Positions 1 to 13,361 of a stretch of 64,000 nucleotides of DNA are shown here, in pieces. Each line of letters starts with the position of its first letter. Positions within the stretch are counted from its first letter, which is position 1. Made by a program: the position numbers and the translations under genes. Location: positions 56,118 through 120,117 of the forward strand of contig MPNW01000751.1 in the NCBI GenBank assembly GCA_011800805.1, given 5' to 3'. The notes under the pieces were generated by a model, which saw nothing but the letters and a program-made list of their open reading frames with translations, did not search any database and was not told the origin of the DNA. This DNA is from Hirudo medicinalis. Its lineage: Eukaryota; Annelida; Clitellata; Hirudinida; Hirudinidae.

Positions 1-2
1 CA

Positions 3-2504
3 GTGACACTCACGGTTCTCGTGACTGACGTCAATGACAATTCCCCCTCATTTTTCTCAGTGCAGTTCAAAGAAGGCAGACCAAAGGACCACGGAAGATC
101 GAGCATGAAGAACGAGGAAGACAGACTGGACGTGGAGGTCCTAGAAAATCTTCCACTCGGAACTGAAATTGTCAGAGTTCAAGCCGTCGATCCGGATGAC
201 GGTGACAATGGATTTGTGGTTCACTCGATTGTCCACGCTTCCTACCATGCCTTCGACGTGTCGTATGTCATTTCGGAGAGCAGAAACAAGTCTATGGAAA
301 TTACACCTGGCATGGAAAAATCGGAATTTCAAGGTCACAGTGAACTGATCTTTAACACGGTGCCCGAGAACCACAAAGAAGCAACTCCGGAAAATGGTTC
401 AAATTTGTCCCTTAAATTTTTTGAGAACTCTGGCACATCTGAATTTCCACTTTCGATAGATCCGATCATAGGCTCGCTATTCGTGTGCGGCTCTTTGGAC
501 CGTGAAAAGTTCGACAAGTTGTACCTGACAATACAGGCCATCGACAACGGTCTACCTCAAAGGTCAACTTTCCTGAGAGTCCTCATCCACATCGTCGATG
601 AAGATGACATTCCTCCGTCATTTTCTAACTCCACCTACCTCTTCACTGTCTCTGAGAACCAGCCTCCAGGGTTACTCGTTGGAATCGTCAAAGCGATGGA
701 TGGAGACGCCGATGAAAAGCACAGAGGATTCTCTTACAAACTCAGCGAGGGAACGACATCTGCCCAGCGACAATCGAACTGTGTCGACCTCGAACTGGAG
801 AAAATCAAAGTGGAAAAAGAAACCGCTCCACAAAACACCGATGAAGTTCATCCGAGTGTATCAAACAAGCGCTTGCTGTCTTTGAAGAAAAACATCCACA
901 GCCATCCGCATGTCAGTCAAAATTCAAAAGAAGCGAACAAAAAACTTCACGCCTCACCTGACAAAAAAGGAAAACATCTCCCGTCACATAGCGTGTCGAG
1001 TCTGTTTAAACTGAACAAAACCTCAGGTGAATTGAGCGCATTGAAATCTCTGGACCGTGAAACAATCCAGGTGTACTGCCTCGTGGTGGCGGCAGTTCCA
1101 GACGACAGGAAGTCCGCTCACCTCATCCGGGTCGTTAGGGTGGTCGTCAATGTGACGGACGTAAACGACAACAAGCCCCATTTTCGATCCAGCACTCCGA
1201 AAGGTAGCTTGGGTCTCTCGGTGAGGCACCAGCATTTCCCCACCAATGCACTCAAACACACGCTCATCGACTCCATCATCATTTCCACCTTCACCCCAGT
1301 AGGGCAAGCCATCTACAAGTTAGACGCCTACGATGAAGACTTTGGGACGAATGCTTCCCTGGTTTTCAGCTTAACATCAGACATTCTAATGAGCAATCAG
1401 TCGGCTGCAGTCGTGACAGCCGCAACAACTCGACCAGCAAAAGACCAAAGCCATCAACAATATGAGCTGTTCCTCGTCGATGACATCTCAGGAGTAGTGC
1501 GACTGAACAGAGACATTTCCAAAGTCTCCAGGGAACAGCATCTCCTGACCTTTCAAGTCAAAGACCAGGGAACTCCTCCGCTCTACAACATGGGGCACCT
1601 GATCGTGCTGCTCAACAATGAAATCCTCTTCATTCCTGACCAAAGCTCAGAAGAAAGTCACCTCAGCAAAGACAACTACGACGATGAGAGGGAATCTCCG
1701 CACGTGTTGGCCAACGAGAACACAGTCATTGTCTTGTCAGTTACTCTGGCTGCCATTCTGCTCGCCATAGCGGTCGTTACCATAGTGATTGGAATGGTAA
1801 AGCTGGAGGAAAGGAAGCAACGTAAAGCCATCATGTCCTCCTTCAACGGGAGCTGTACAAGAAATTACAACGCAGACGATGAAGGCGATGAGGTTGAAGG
1901 CGAGAGTTTGGCGCCAAAGATTGCTGCGGAAAAGTTGGATTTAGTGGAGGACCAGGTGAGAAGCTCCTTCCTCATTTGTTGATTCCGATGTACCACGGTC
2001 CAATAAATTTGCGACGAAACACAATGCTCACAATGTGATACAGGTGTGCAGACCCGTTGATGATGTGTGTGTACAGGTAGGAAAGGTGGCCGATGAAAAG
2101 CTAAAAAGACCTTCGAGTTAACCTATTCATTATACTAAATTAATTATTAATTATACTAAACTATTAGTTTAATACTCTCCTGAGAAATGATTGATTGGTC
2201 GTTTTAAACATGAAATGGAAATTGTGTTAAACGAGTCACATTCAAATGAGAGAAATTGAGAAATGTCTGCATTTATTAACATAAAATCGATAGCCTCAAA
2301 ATGCCATCATAAAAAATGGAAAACAACGGATGAACTTGGAAAGAGGGGTAAGCTTTCTACTGGAAGGAGCTTAGACTTTGGAAACATAAGGAAGTTAAGG
2401 GGAAACTCAAATCTTGTTTCTGAATATCGAGGAAAGAAATCTTATAACGTCAAATCTTGTTATTAGCGGATTCATGGCGAGGGTTTCAGTTCTCTCTTGT
2501 CGGC

Positions 2505-2536
<32 letters not shown>

Positions 2537-3140
2537 TCATAAATTTATGTTTTAATCGTGCATTTTATTTGTTCTTATTCAAATCCCATTAGCTCCACCT
2601 ACCTATGCAAATGAGCCAAATAAATTGATGAGCACTTTGCCGATTGCGGAAGTTGCCGGATAAGATTTTTAAATCTCTGTTTTTTTAACGGGAACAAGTG
2701 ATCTTATTTTTAAATGAATTTCCTTGTTAACTTTATATTTTATTAACATTCCTTATTATATCCCATTTTTATATTAAATTCCCTCGTAGAATTCCAACCA
2801 TCCATCCACCAATAAGAAACCGGTTGTCGTTTTCATCAAAGACCAATCGGTACCAAGCAGAAAACCTCCGACAGACCAATCACTGATGATGCCCATAAAT
2901 AACCAGGGATTTTCCAACGTCTGTGGAAATGGAAACGAGGAAAAAGAAGCCGATCCTAATCACATCGACTGGAATAAAAGCGACCTCAGAAGTTGCACTT
3001 CGGATGTGTTTAGAAACGGATGCGCTTCACTGAACCACCACGTGCACGGCAGCGGGACTCTGGTAAAACCCAGCAAGTCGAGGAACCATAGCGGGTATTA
3101 CAACAGGTGCTCCATTAAATCTGCAACTTTTCCATGGTGA
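3..3140 (+). CDS. Protocadherin-like cadherin, 3' part (partial at window start)
   Basis: Single-pass membrane adhesion protein; cadherin repeats bind calcium and mediate contacts between cells. Two exons are visible: 3-1955 (651 codons, open at the 5' end) and 2790-3140, joined in phase 0 (donor CAG|GTGAG, acceptor CTCGTAG|AAT). The exon opens inside a repeat ending DVNDNSPSF. Later repeats contain VDPDDGDNG, LDREKFDKLY, DVNDNKPHF and LDAYDEDFGTNASL. One linker reads VDEDDIPPSF instead of the usual DxNDNxP. A Lys/His/Ser-rich insert of about 75 residues splits one repeat near residues 262-335. The transmembrane helix is at about residues 574-598 (VIVLSVTLAAILLAIAVVTI), followed by a basic stop-transfer stretch. 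The cytoplasmic tail is short, about 170 residues, ends FPW, and shows no motif I recognise. The large ectodomain exon is typical of protocadherins; the subfamily cannot be told. Confidence 0.88.
2503..2536 (+). repeat. (TTG)n microsatellite
   Basis: About eleven uninterrupted TTG units inside the last intron of the protocadherin gene. Confidence 0.9.
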
Positions 3141-4897
3141 TGATGTTGGTGATGGTGGTAATGATTAAGAATTTTTTTGGGATTGTCACTTCGATCATGT
3201 CAGTTGCAGCGAATACTGAAATGAATTTTATGAGACGATCGTGATAATGAACTTTCTAAACTTGTAATTTAAGATGTTATTATATTTAAATAACAATAAT
3301 AGATCTGAACTCGATAATTAACACTTCGAAGTAATTTAAAAGCAATTCGAATTTGTCAGAGCATCCCATTCCGATCTCTTTGCCGCCTCGGCAGCAGAAC
3401 AGAAGATCATTCAACCGGCCAGTTCTTACGTCATCGACGCCCCTCATGGGGAACGTTTGACGTCTTTTTTGGGTCAGGTCAAACAATCGGGTCACGAAAG
3501 TTCGGTTCAACTTGGCGTCAGTTCTGACACTAACATGTTCTCATGCTCAGACCCTTCCAAGGAGTGGTCCTTGCCGCACACTTTCCCAATTCCATCCTTG
3601 ATGTTTGTAAAGACTGCTGACGGTTACAAGATTTAGGAGCAATCTACAGATGGATAATTAATTGCACGATTTTTAAAATAATAAATTATGATAATTGTGC
3701 AGCAATTATGCAAATGTTATGTTTATGATGTTGATGTTGATGCAAGCATAGGAAACATATCGGTCGATTGAGAAACAATACGTCAAATTGGTACATTTTA
3801 TTACATTGAAATTTGAATTCCAATTTTCCCAAATTATAATAGGTTATTTTTGCTTCGTGTTTGTCGAAAACATTTCACGCCGACAAATCTCTAGTTGGAG
3901 ATTTTTAACAGAAGAAATTACTAATCATACAACATTTAACCTGACTAGAACTTCTATTGATCGACAGTTCGCACGCAGTGAAGGTAGTGATGAAGAAGGT
4001 GATGATGGTGGAAGCGAGTTAATGGCGAATGTGATATGGACCGATATATCCTCCATTGTTTCAATTACGTTGGCATGGACTCCGCTTCGAAGCTTCTGTT
4101 TTTTGCAAAATGATTGAGAGGAAGCCATTGTTAAAAAGACATTTACCGAATGTATAGTTGAAAGAATTAAATTTATTGAAATCACCTCTTGCGATTATTG
4201 CGTGCTGTGTTTTATTTAAGCTGGAGTTCTTATATTTTAAATTAAATGTATAAGTTAAATGTATTATTAAATTTATACATTATTTTAAACACATTCTAAA
4301 TTTAAGAACTACAATAAGTGCGGTGGTTGGAGAAGTGACGGGCAAAAGCCAACTCACAGGCAACGACTTTTGTCAGTTCTACAGAGATTTCCAGGTTGAT
4401 GAGGTAGAGTTAGGGTGGGATAGGGTTGGTGGTAGGGGTAGAGGTAGGGGTAAGGATTGGGTTAGAGATAGAGTTGGGTACCACAAGTCGCTGACTGAGT
4501 TGGCTTTTCCCCGTCACTTGACCAACAATCCCTTTCAATCCCAAACCAAGAGTTAATGGAAAGTAATAAACATGCATCAAGGAATAATAGATGTTAAGGG
4601 GCGTTTCCTAAAGTTAATATCCATAATATTTGATCTCCAAAAATAATGGTCATGCAATTGATTAAGTAGCGAATTACAAGAATATCAGTAGTTGCTTCGA
4701 AATTTCGCACTTTTTGTGCTCATTTTTAAAATAACTCTTTAAAAAATATATGCAAATGATAAATTTTATTTAATTTTAATTTAAAATACATGATTTATAA
4801 TGTTGAAAATATTTCAATACTTTTTACAAAATAAAAGAGGGCGACTGATGTAAACAAACAATTTCAAACATTTCATCGCTCGCTAGTAACCTAAATA
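3141..4897. other. Intergenic spacer, protocadherin to NUP54
   Basis: AT-rich sequence without a convincing gene. It should hold the 3'UTR of the protocadherin and the promoter of NUP54. A short open frame at 4323-4556 is partly made of a G-rich (GGTAGGGGTA) tract and has no recognisable domain. The G-rich tract at 4413-4450 has five G3-G4 runs. Confidence 0.6.
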
Positions 4898-7800
4898 ATG
4901 ACATCTTCACAAGGTAATACATTTTCTAGGGGATATTTTTGGTTCTTCCAATTTTTGGTCCCTCCACCGGTTTGCGTTTTGCAAAATAAATCGGCTTATT
5001 TTTCATCCAGCGGCCTCAATTATGGACCTTATTAAGTCAATCGTAATTATATAAACGTACTGATGTTAGCGGCAAATAATGACAGACACCTGATATTTAA
5101 TTACAACTTAATTTTAACTTGGTGGTTAATTAAATTAAGGTTTTTCTTTCGGAACAACGCCGGCTACCACAAGTGGATTTGCTTTTGGATCAGCTTTACC
5201 CACCACTCAGTCCACTGGCTTTGGAGGTGGTTAGCTCAACTTTCGATTTAACTTTAACCACTTTATTATTTTTGAGTTAATCTGGCAGTCATTTATAGTT
5301 CATTTTGTCAGGTTTTGGATTCGGATCTGCTGCCTCTGCAGGTCAAAGCTCAGGATTTGGTCTGACTTCTGCTGCACCATCTTCTGGTACGTTGTTTTAA
5401 ATTTATCTGTTAAACCCTGAGCCAAGAAGATGAATTATCTTTATTTTGAGTTTTTTGAAGATAAACGCCACTGAGAAAAATATTTAAATCTTCTGAAAAA
5501 TTTTCCGAATTTGAAAATAATTGCTAAAAAATTACATCACACTGGACTTTTGTTGCAGGACTTTCTTTTGGAGCTGGTTCCAGTATATTTGGAGCAACAG
5601 CAACAACTCAGTCAACAGGTTTTGGAGGATTTGGATCCTCAACAGGGGGTGGTGGTTTGTTTGGGGCAGCCACAGGGGGAACAGGTCTTTTTGGTGGAGC
5701 TTCAGCTGGTGGTATTGGAACTGGCACTTGCTTTGGCACGTTCAAACCTGCATCAGGACTTCAGGGAGCACAAGCAAGTGCCAATGCTCAAGGTTTTAAA
5801 ATGGTTTAAAATAAATATTACGGCAAAAAATAGGTGTCTGAAAATAACACCTAAATGCTAATCATAATTTTTGTTATTATTATAATTAAGGGGCATAGCC
5901 CTTGACTTGATATCTTAACAAGTTTAAACTGCTTGCAAAATATTCAGAAAAGAAATGAGTATTTGATTGAAATTGTTGGATCATTTGCAAATATTTTAAA
6001 ATTAATATTAATTATTTCACAGGTGCTAATTAGTTTTTAACAAGCTCATTACGGGCAAATTCTTATGGACGACTAAGCAATGTTAAGTGTTTAATTCCAT
6101 AAAAATTGATTTCATTTGGAAATGTTTTTTAACAGCCACCAGCAACAGCTTGGTGAACTTGAAGCAGGCAATCACCAACCCGGTGGTGTTTGCCGACGAA
6201 AGGGATCAAGTCATCATGAAGTGGAACCAAGTCCAATCCTGCTGGGGAGTTGGGAAAGGATTTTATACTCAACAGGGAGCCTTCGTTGACTTCACCCCAG
6301 ACAACCCTTACTTTCTGCTGAAGGTTTAAATTTATTCCAGTTCACACTTTACGTGTAATTAATGCTAATTTATTCACGACTTTGGGTTGCGGTCATCAGT
6401 CATTTAATTTCTATAGGCCGTGGGATACAGCTGCATCTCGGATTCCAAAAACGAGGACGGCCTAGTGAATCTCGTGTTCGGGAGGAGCCAGGACGAGGTT
6501 TCGGCGAATCAGCAGCAGATCGTCGACGCCCTGCACAAGTTTCTCGGAAGTCGAGCCAATCTCATCATTTGCGTCGACTCCATTAAACCCATTCTCGGAG
6601 ACAAGTAACGTCTAATTGCATCCCTTTTCGATTGCTCGGCTTTCACTTGTTATCCTTGTTATTGACGACATAGGTGCGAAATGACGATGTACGTCCAAGA
6701 CAGGCAGGTGACCGGAGTAACGACGAGGATAGTCGCGTCGGAGCTTTTTACATTCCTCAACCAACAAAACGTTCGTCAACAACTCCTTTCCCAGCTCTGC
6801 GTTTCCGATGTTTACATCAAGGTCGCCATGACGAAGGAGCAGACGAAATATTACTTGGACAACCCTCCGATAGGTGCCTTCTTTGATATTGATTTTTGAA
6901 AGTGTTAAAGGCGATGAAAAGATTCAGATGGATGTTTAAGTAACTAAGAGACCTAATGATGTTTAAATATTCTTCCACATCAAGTGATAACTCACATTCT
7001 GAACTCTGTCAACTCAGCTACTTAATCATCACCATTATTACAAATAATTATAATAGAAGATAATTAGTTTGTAAGTATTAAATTACAAACCGAGGGATAA
7101 TTGCACTCCGTCGACCTGATGTGGTTAATCAATTTTTTTCACAATCCAGGCATCGATCACCGCATTTGGGAACAGGCAAAGATCGACAATCCCGACCCTG
7201 AAAAGCTTCTTCCGGTTCCTATTGTCGGCTTTTCTGAACTCCATCAACGGTTAAAATACCAGGACCAACAGACTCAGATGCACAGATTGAGGATTGATGT
7301 GAGGCTTGTTTTACAATCTAAGGAGTATTTCTGAATCACAATCATTTTAGTCTTGACATTAGTGTGATAAGATGAATGCTAAACAAGAATGTCGATGTTT
7401 TAATTTCATTTCCACAGGTGATCTCCTCTGACCTTTCATCCCTGAAGTGCAAGCTTGCCGACATGGTGGCAAAAATTGACGAATTCAAAAGGAGGCAAGT
7501 CCTCATGGGTCATAGAGTGCTCCAAGTGAGTAAAATGGTCTCGCCCACGCATACGTGCAAGCGCACGTTCATTTCTCGGTCGTTCAGATCGACGATAGGC
7601 CTTAAATATTAATGAATGTACTCCTCTCGTTTGATTTGACAAATGACATTTTTGTTGACAACGGATTTTCGTCATTACAAGGTCATGGTGAAGCAGGAGA
7701 TAGCCAGGAAACAAGGTTATGCCATCCAACCCGAAGAGGAACATCTGAGCACGCAGCTCGAATCCATAGCTGCCGAACTAAACGCACCGACCCAGTTTAA

Positions 7801-8644
7801 GGTTTTCAAACAACCGGGATGCATTCAATATTTAAGATGTTTTGTATTCATCATGACTTGAACAATTCAAGGCATTGCAACTTTTGTTATTTCAGATTTT
7901 GAGATTCGCTAATCAGTTAATAATTACAAATTATGTTATACAATGAGTTATTGATATGTTATATGTGAATGACTCTTAGAAAGCTATTAATGCTAGCTTA
8001 TATTCTGTTAACACTAACATCTAGTTATGCTGAGAGCATTAACAAAATACTACTAGTGTCGGAGGTAATCACTCGAAATCATCACAATTCATCACATCAC
8101 AGGGTAGGCTGAACGAGTTGATGTCTCAAATCCGAATGCAAAATCATGCCTGCATCATGAGGTCTGACGTTGGTTTCCAGATAACAGACGAAGTTCAACA
8201 AGAAATTAAACAGGTGCTTGCCCTCACGCTAAACTTTCTCTTTCGGCTTCTAGGAATCTACTTAATTTAGCAATTCGAGTTATTGCTTATGGAAATATTC
8301 ATACCTGAAAGTAGAATCCAAAAATGTGGAGAGGCGACCAGTCATAGCTAAATTCTCATAAGTTATTTTGCAATAATGTCTCAAAGCAAATTATGTAAAC
8401 TAATTATTTATCCTTGCATTATCATCTAACATTCTACCTGTAATTGTGCACAATTTTTCCCCTTATGAGTTTCAGAATCAAAAGATAAAACCATAAGTAC
8501 TTAAAACTGCTTATTTTTCTTTCACAGCACCTGAACAGACAGCAAGAGGGCATATCGCATCTGGTCCAGATACTCAGAGAGGATCTCGCAGATCTCAAGG
8601 TCTTGGAGCAAAGCGTTGCCGAAGTATCGAAACTCAGGAGATAA
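4898..8644 (+). CDS. NUP54: Nucleoporin p54, 12 exons, complete
   Basis: FG nucleoporin of the central channel of the nuclear pore; in other animals it forms a coiled-coil complex with NUP62 and NUP58 and helps form the transport barrier. CDS exons: 4898-4913, 5140-5226, 5312-5386, 5559-5792, 6136-6323, 6417-6604, 6674-6873, 7150-7298, 7418-7525, 7682-7801, 8103-8213, 8528-8644. The sum is 1593 nt (530 aa), with all phases consistent; human NUP54 is 507 aa. The first 130 or so residues are FG repeats (FSFGTTPATTSGFAFGSA, GLFGAATGGTGLFGG). The rest is the conserved alpha/beta and coiled-coil part, with FADERDQVIMKWNQVQ, FVDFTPDNPYFLLK, NPDPEKLLPVPIVGF, HLNRQQEGISHL and a final SKLRR. The start MTSSQG is chosen because its 16 nt exon splices in phase 1 into the first FG exon. 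Most other exon edges carry clear AG/GT sites; several donors are the weak form G|GTTTTA. Confidence 0.95.
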
Positions 8645-9559
8645 ACCGTCTGAGCGTGATAAACAGTGTCATTAACAGAAGCTATAAACCACTGGCACTT
8701 GTTTTTATGAAAGCATGTCTGGATTTTCATTCTATTAAATTGAGTGAACAATTTGAGACTTCCTGCTAAACAAAGTGTTGTTGTTTCCACAATGTACATA
8801 AATTAGAATTTTATCATTCACAAAAGTTATTAGAAAAAATTGCAAAAACAAAAACAAGGTAATGGGGGAATGAATTAAAAACTGCAATAATTCTGCCTCA
8901 TGTATGTTTTGGGGCTCGGGCGACAGGTGGTTCACATGATTCAGGCAACGCCTCGTGAAAATCTGGTGTTTCTCACTTTAAACTCAAAGATTTGATGTAG
9001 GATGAATAAAACCTTCAAAAACGTTCTGCTACTTTTAAACAATAAACACGAGATAGAAGGTAATATCTAAAAAAAAATGAAGCATCCACAGAAAAAGCTA
9101 TTTTACAGAATTAGTCACAGCTGAACTTAAACCAAATCTTTAAGTCATCATCAATACAGATCAGAATAAGGTGTGATCGACATTCAAAATGGTGATCTCC
9201 GACATCAACAGCCACCAAGAAGACTATTACTAAACAATGTTCCTGGAAAATAGCCATACCATCTAACATTGGCACCCTGTTGATTCAGATGAACTATTGA
9301 GGCATCATAGTTTCAAGTTATATATATATATATTAATATTAATATTAAATTATAGATTGAATTTAAATTTATCTATACAAGCTCCAAACATTTACTTTCT
9401 AAGTTTACAACTCCATCTGGCCATGAAAAGAGAGTTGAAAATCAACTTCAAATGCAGACTTCAAATCTTTGGTAGCCACACTGATTCTTTTGCAGTGCAT
9501 TCGCAAACAATTCAATCCCTCCTAAGGCAGGGTTGACTTCACCACAGCTTCTAGGATCC
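8645..9559. other. Convergent spacer between NUP54 and ASXL
   Basis: Holds the 3' ends of two convergent genes. ATTAAA at about 8735 and AATAAA at about 9004 could serve as NUP54 polyadenylation signals. A short (TA)n/(AAT)n patch lies at 9320-9350. No further gene is seen. Confidence 0.6.
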
Positions 9560-12500
9560 CTATTTTTTATTGGCTGGAGGTAACCAGAGGAACATCTGAT
9601 TGTTGTTTGCCGAGGTGTTGATGATGGGGATGAATGTGACGTTCTTCAAGCTGCTGTTGCAAGTAGGCTCGGAAGTCATGGCGAGTGACTTGGAACAGAC
9701 AGAGACTGCTCTCGGTGGATTCTGATAAAGAACAATCTGGCTCTTCGATATGGTCGGACTTATTGGGGAGACCAGCGATCCCTGGGGTATGTTTAGCATG
9801 GGGAGATAATTGGGAGGGGGAACGAGTACTTGATTGACCTGTAGGATATTGTTCGGAGACAGTTCTGCTTTTTTTATTGCAGGCCTGTTCAGTGTATTAT
9901 CAGTTGGTATGTTGTTAACTGCCAGATAAGATCCTAAATTCAACTGTTGATTGACTGGCGAGAAAATAATAAGAGGTGATGAACCGTTGGTACCTGCAAT
10001 TGCTGAATTGTTGGGAGCTGGATATGATGTGATCTGATTCCCCTGAGGTATGGGAACAGGGCTCTGCAGTCTCAAAGTAGACATTAATGAGTTCATAGGA
10101 ATCTGCAAAGATGTCTTTCCCATCTTCACAGTGTCATGTCCACTGGTAATGTTGTTGTTGTTAGTGTTATTGTTGTTGTTGTTATTATTATTATTATTAA
10201 TGTAACTATTTGCAAACATGTTTGAAGATGATGAATTTAATTGAATAAGTCTCTCTCCGTGAACCAGTGGCCGTTGCGACAAGGAAGCCTGAGCAAGACC
10301 ATCTTGTGGTATTCTGCCCAAGCTCTTGTCAGTGAAAATCAAGTTGCGCAAAAGGGCATCGTTTAAGTTGAGGTTCACACTGGAAGGACCGGGAAGAGTC
10401 GTTTTGAAAAGGTTGGACTGGACTCTTACGGATGGAGAGGAGAGAGTGGAAGATTGAAGTTTGGATGAAATCACACGAGCATGCTGGAGAGACGGATTCG
10501 ATGGGATTGCTGGCTGCACTGTATCTCTCGTCAGTGCCCTTAATTGCAAGTTCATCGTTGCTCTATTAATGTTCTGAGTGGTTGGCAATGAATTAAAAAT
10601 CATTCCTTGAGAAATGGTGTGGCCTGGTTCAACTGGCTTGTTCAAAAATCTATTCTTCTGCTCTAAAATATTACTTTGAACTACTGGAAGGGGCAATTTG
10701 GAAGTTAGTTGTGGACTAGGTGAAGATGATACTGGTGATGGCAGTAATGATGCTTTTCCATTAAAATCTCCATAAAGACTTTCATGAGATGCTGATGATG
10801 CTAGCGACCCAGAAGGTGAAGGTAAAGCAGTAACTCCACTTGCGTTCATGCCTCGGTTGAAATAGTCCTTAGACAAGTCATTGGCAATGATAGTAGCTGA
10901 GGACCCTGGTCTTTGAACGCTTGCCAAAGGAATAAAACTGACCCTGGTAGACACAAGATTAGGTGAAGTAAGTGTGGAGGTTGAACCACAATTGAGGGAT
11001 GAGGAGCTCTCCAATGCTTGAGACAAGTTTGGGATGGATGCTGATTTACTGCTGATGGAAAGAAGGATGTTCTTCAAGAAATTGAAATTGCTGATCTGCT
11101 TCTGGGGTGACCACTTTAGGTTCGAGTTTGTTCCTGAGCTCAAAACATGCTCAGAATTTGAAACCATTTGAGACCATTCAGTTCTAGGCAATTCTGAAGC
11201 CCTAGGATTGGTTGTTGACGGGGAATTCATCCCAGATGAAATAGATGTTGCAGTGTTCAATTTTCCAAACAGTTTTTGGCTCAATTTGTTTGCCAAACAC
11301 AAAAGAGTTTCCCTTTCGACACAGTTTGGGGCTCTGCGCTTTGAACTCATTGCCTTGAGCTGCACAATGGTAGGTTCAACTGGCTTATTGCTATTCTTAA
11401 GAGAATTACTTAGCAGAGGAAAATATTCTGCCAGTGGACTATCTGTATTTGTAGCAAAAGCATTGCAATGAAACTTCTTAGAGTCTTTGTCGATGCCGGC
11501 CGAAGTGCTGGGAGGTGCGACGTGATTTTGTCGGTCCGATGTTTCTAAGGAATCAGATGAGATCACCAACTTAGCCTCATTATTTGAACCTTCCAATTTC
11601 AAAAACTGAGGGAGCACGGGTGATGAAGATGGCCTGAGCTGAAACATCGTAGGACTGACAAACCCAACCTTAAGGTTGTCGAATTTCAGAGTCACCGGCA
11701 AGGTCTGCTTGGCCGAACCGTTGCAGACGAGTTCAAATTCCCGAGATATCAAGTCGGATAGTGTGAGAGTTCCCATTTTGGGGGTCGAGGTTGCCTGCTG
11801 CTGGTCCTCTTTGGCTTCCGCCTTGCACGTCACACCCTTCAACTGCCTCTGACACTTTCCTAATTTATTGTTCAAATGGCTCAGAATTTTAGATTTTATC
11901 AGTTGGCCGTTGCGACGCTTCTTTTGCACTTCATCGTCGTCGACCGCTTCCACGACATTTCCAGAAACGGTCGATTTTTTGATCTCTTGAGAGTCGTCTA
12001 AAATCTTCTTCGTCACTCTGATATTTCTCAGCGGTCTTGTCTTCTTCACGCCAGGTGCTTTTCTCAACTTCTTGGTAGGGATCGCTTTTCTTTTATTGAG
12101 TCCATAATTTCTTCTCATCTTTTGTTGGTCAGTATCTTCTAGCCTCAGGGACTCATAACCATCATCAGTCACCTTCTCAATTGTGCTCTGTTTGCCTCTT
12201 TTCACCTCAATGAGGTTCGTTCCTTCAGATTTTGCCTCACTTGTTTTCAGCTTCTTCCCATTGAGACTTCCAAAATTTGAATGATCATCGTCGGCTTCGC
12301 ATTTTCTCTTTCTCGGAGTCGGTGATGCAGAAGTCGAAGATTCAGAACATTTGCTGGATGTAAACAAACGGCTTAATTGAAAATCAAATAAAAATTCATA
12401 GTAAACAAATGACAAAAGGTTTACCTGGGAGATTGTTCCAGAGGTACGGAATTCTCAAAATATTTTATCTGTAATTTGTAAGTTAGATTGCAACAAAATT

Positions 12501-13361
12501 GATGAAAATAACAAACAAGAACACTACAAAAACAACATTGCAGCACATTAACCTTCCAGGCATCAGTGGCTTGCTGTCTGCTTCTCTCAATATTCATGTG
12601 CTGAAGTCGGTCGTCTGTGAAACATCCTGCCAAATAAACCCAAACAAATAATTTTATGAAGCAATGATAACAGTAATAATAAGAAAAACATACGTATCAA
12701 AAATGTTATTAATAATAAGGCTTCTCCATTCAAAAATTGTGAAAATGTTATACAAACCTTCGGACAACTTGTTTCTCCATTCCTCACATGCTTTTGTAAA
12801 AAATTCATTTGTAAAAGCCTCATCGCTTAACCTAGGAGAAAAACAAATTGGGAACAAATCATAATCGAGACATTTTTCAAACTTTTGTGACATACGTCAG
12901 GCTTCCATCACCATTAATATTCTGATCACATTTTGGTAACAAGGTAATAATTTTGTATTGGAGGTAACAAGGGAGTTTCTGTAAAGTCTCTTCATTTACA
13001 AAAGTCTGAAATGTGATGAAAAAATGCATAGATCATCTATAAATTGATTGCATATACAATAACCCACAATTTTACAGTTATTCAATTATATTTTAATTAG
13101 CATCAATAAGTTTCTCACTTTAATGTTAATTTCTGTCAGAGCTGAGTCAGGACAGGTTAGCAGTGACTTGACGCGATCGGACGCCTTATGTACAAATCCA
13201 AGAACCGTCTTTCTCTTTTTCTTTAAAATGATGAGAACCATTTCATAGTTGCCATAATTCAAAGGAAAAAAATGACAATACACATAACATCCGTAAACCA
13301 CCTTCTTCTTAGCGTCAACTTTTACAGAAACATTGCCCTGTTTTTTCTTTTGTTTAGACAT
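9560..13361 (-). CDS. ASXL: Additional sex combs-like (ASXL) protein with DEUBAD domain, 6 exons
   Basis: ASX/ASXL proteins bind the deubiquitinase BAP1 (fly Calypso) through their DEUBAD/ASXH domain and activate it on mono-ubiquitinated histone H2A in the nucleus. Exons in transcript order: 13361-13119, 13005-12896, 12831-12758, 12626-12553, 12468-12425, 12353-9560. The sum is 3339 nt (1112 aa) and all phases fit. The N-terminus MSKQKKK is like other ASXLs. The DEUBAD spans about residues 75-167: LQKLPCYLQYKIITLLPKCD, FTNEFFTKACEEWRNKLSEG and DAWKIKYFENSV match the family pattern, ending in the WK..FE motif. The long last exon is Ser/Asn-rich and disordered, with basic nuclear-localisation stretches (TPRKRK; KKLRKAPGVKKTRPLR) and a poly-Asn run encoded at about 10,147-10,200. 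No HARE-HTH before DEUBAD and no C-terminal PHD finger are visible. Exon 1 may hide an 81 nt intron (GTGGTT...TTTAAAG) that keeps the frame. Confidence 0.87.

Noticed and set aside
4323..4556. Open frame with GEVTGKSQLTGNDFCQFYRDF
   Set aside because: Half of it is the G-rich tract, it has no splice partner or family motif, and it lies in the NUP54 promoter region.
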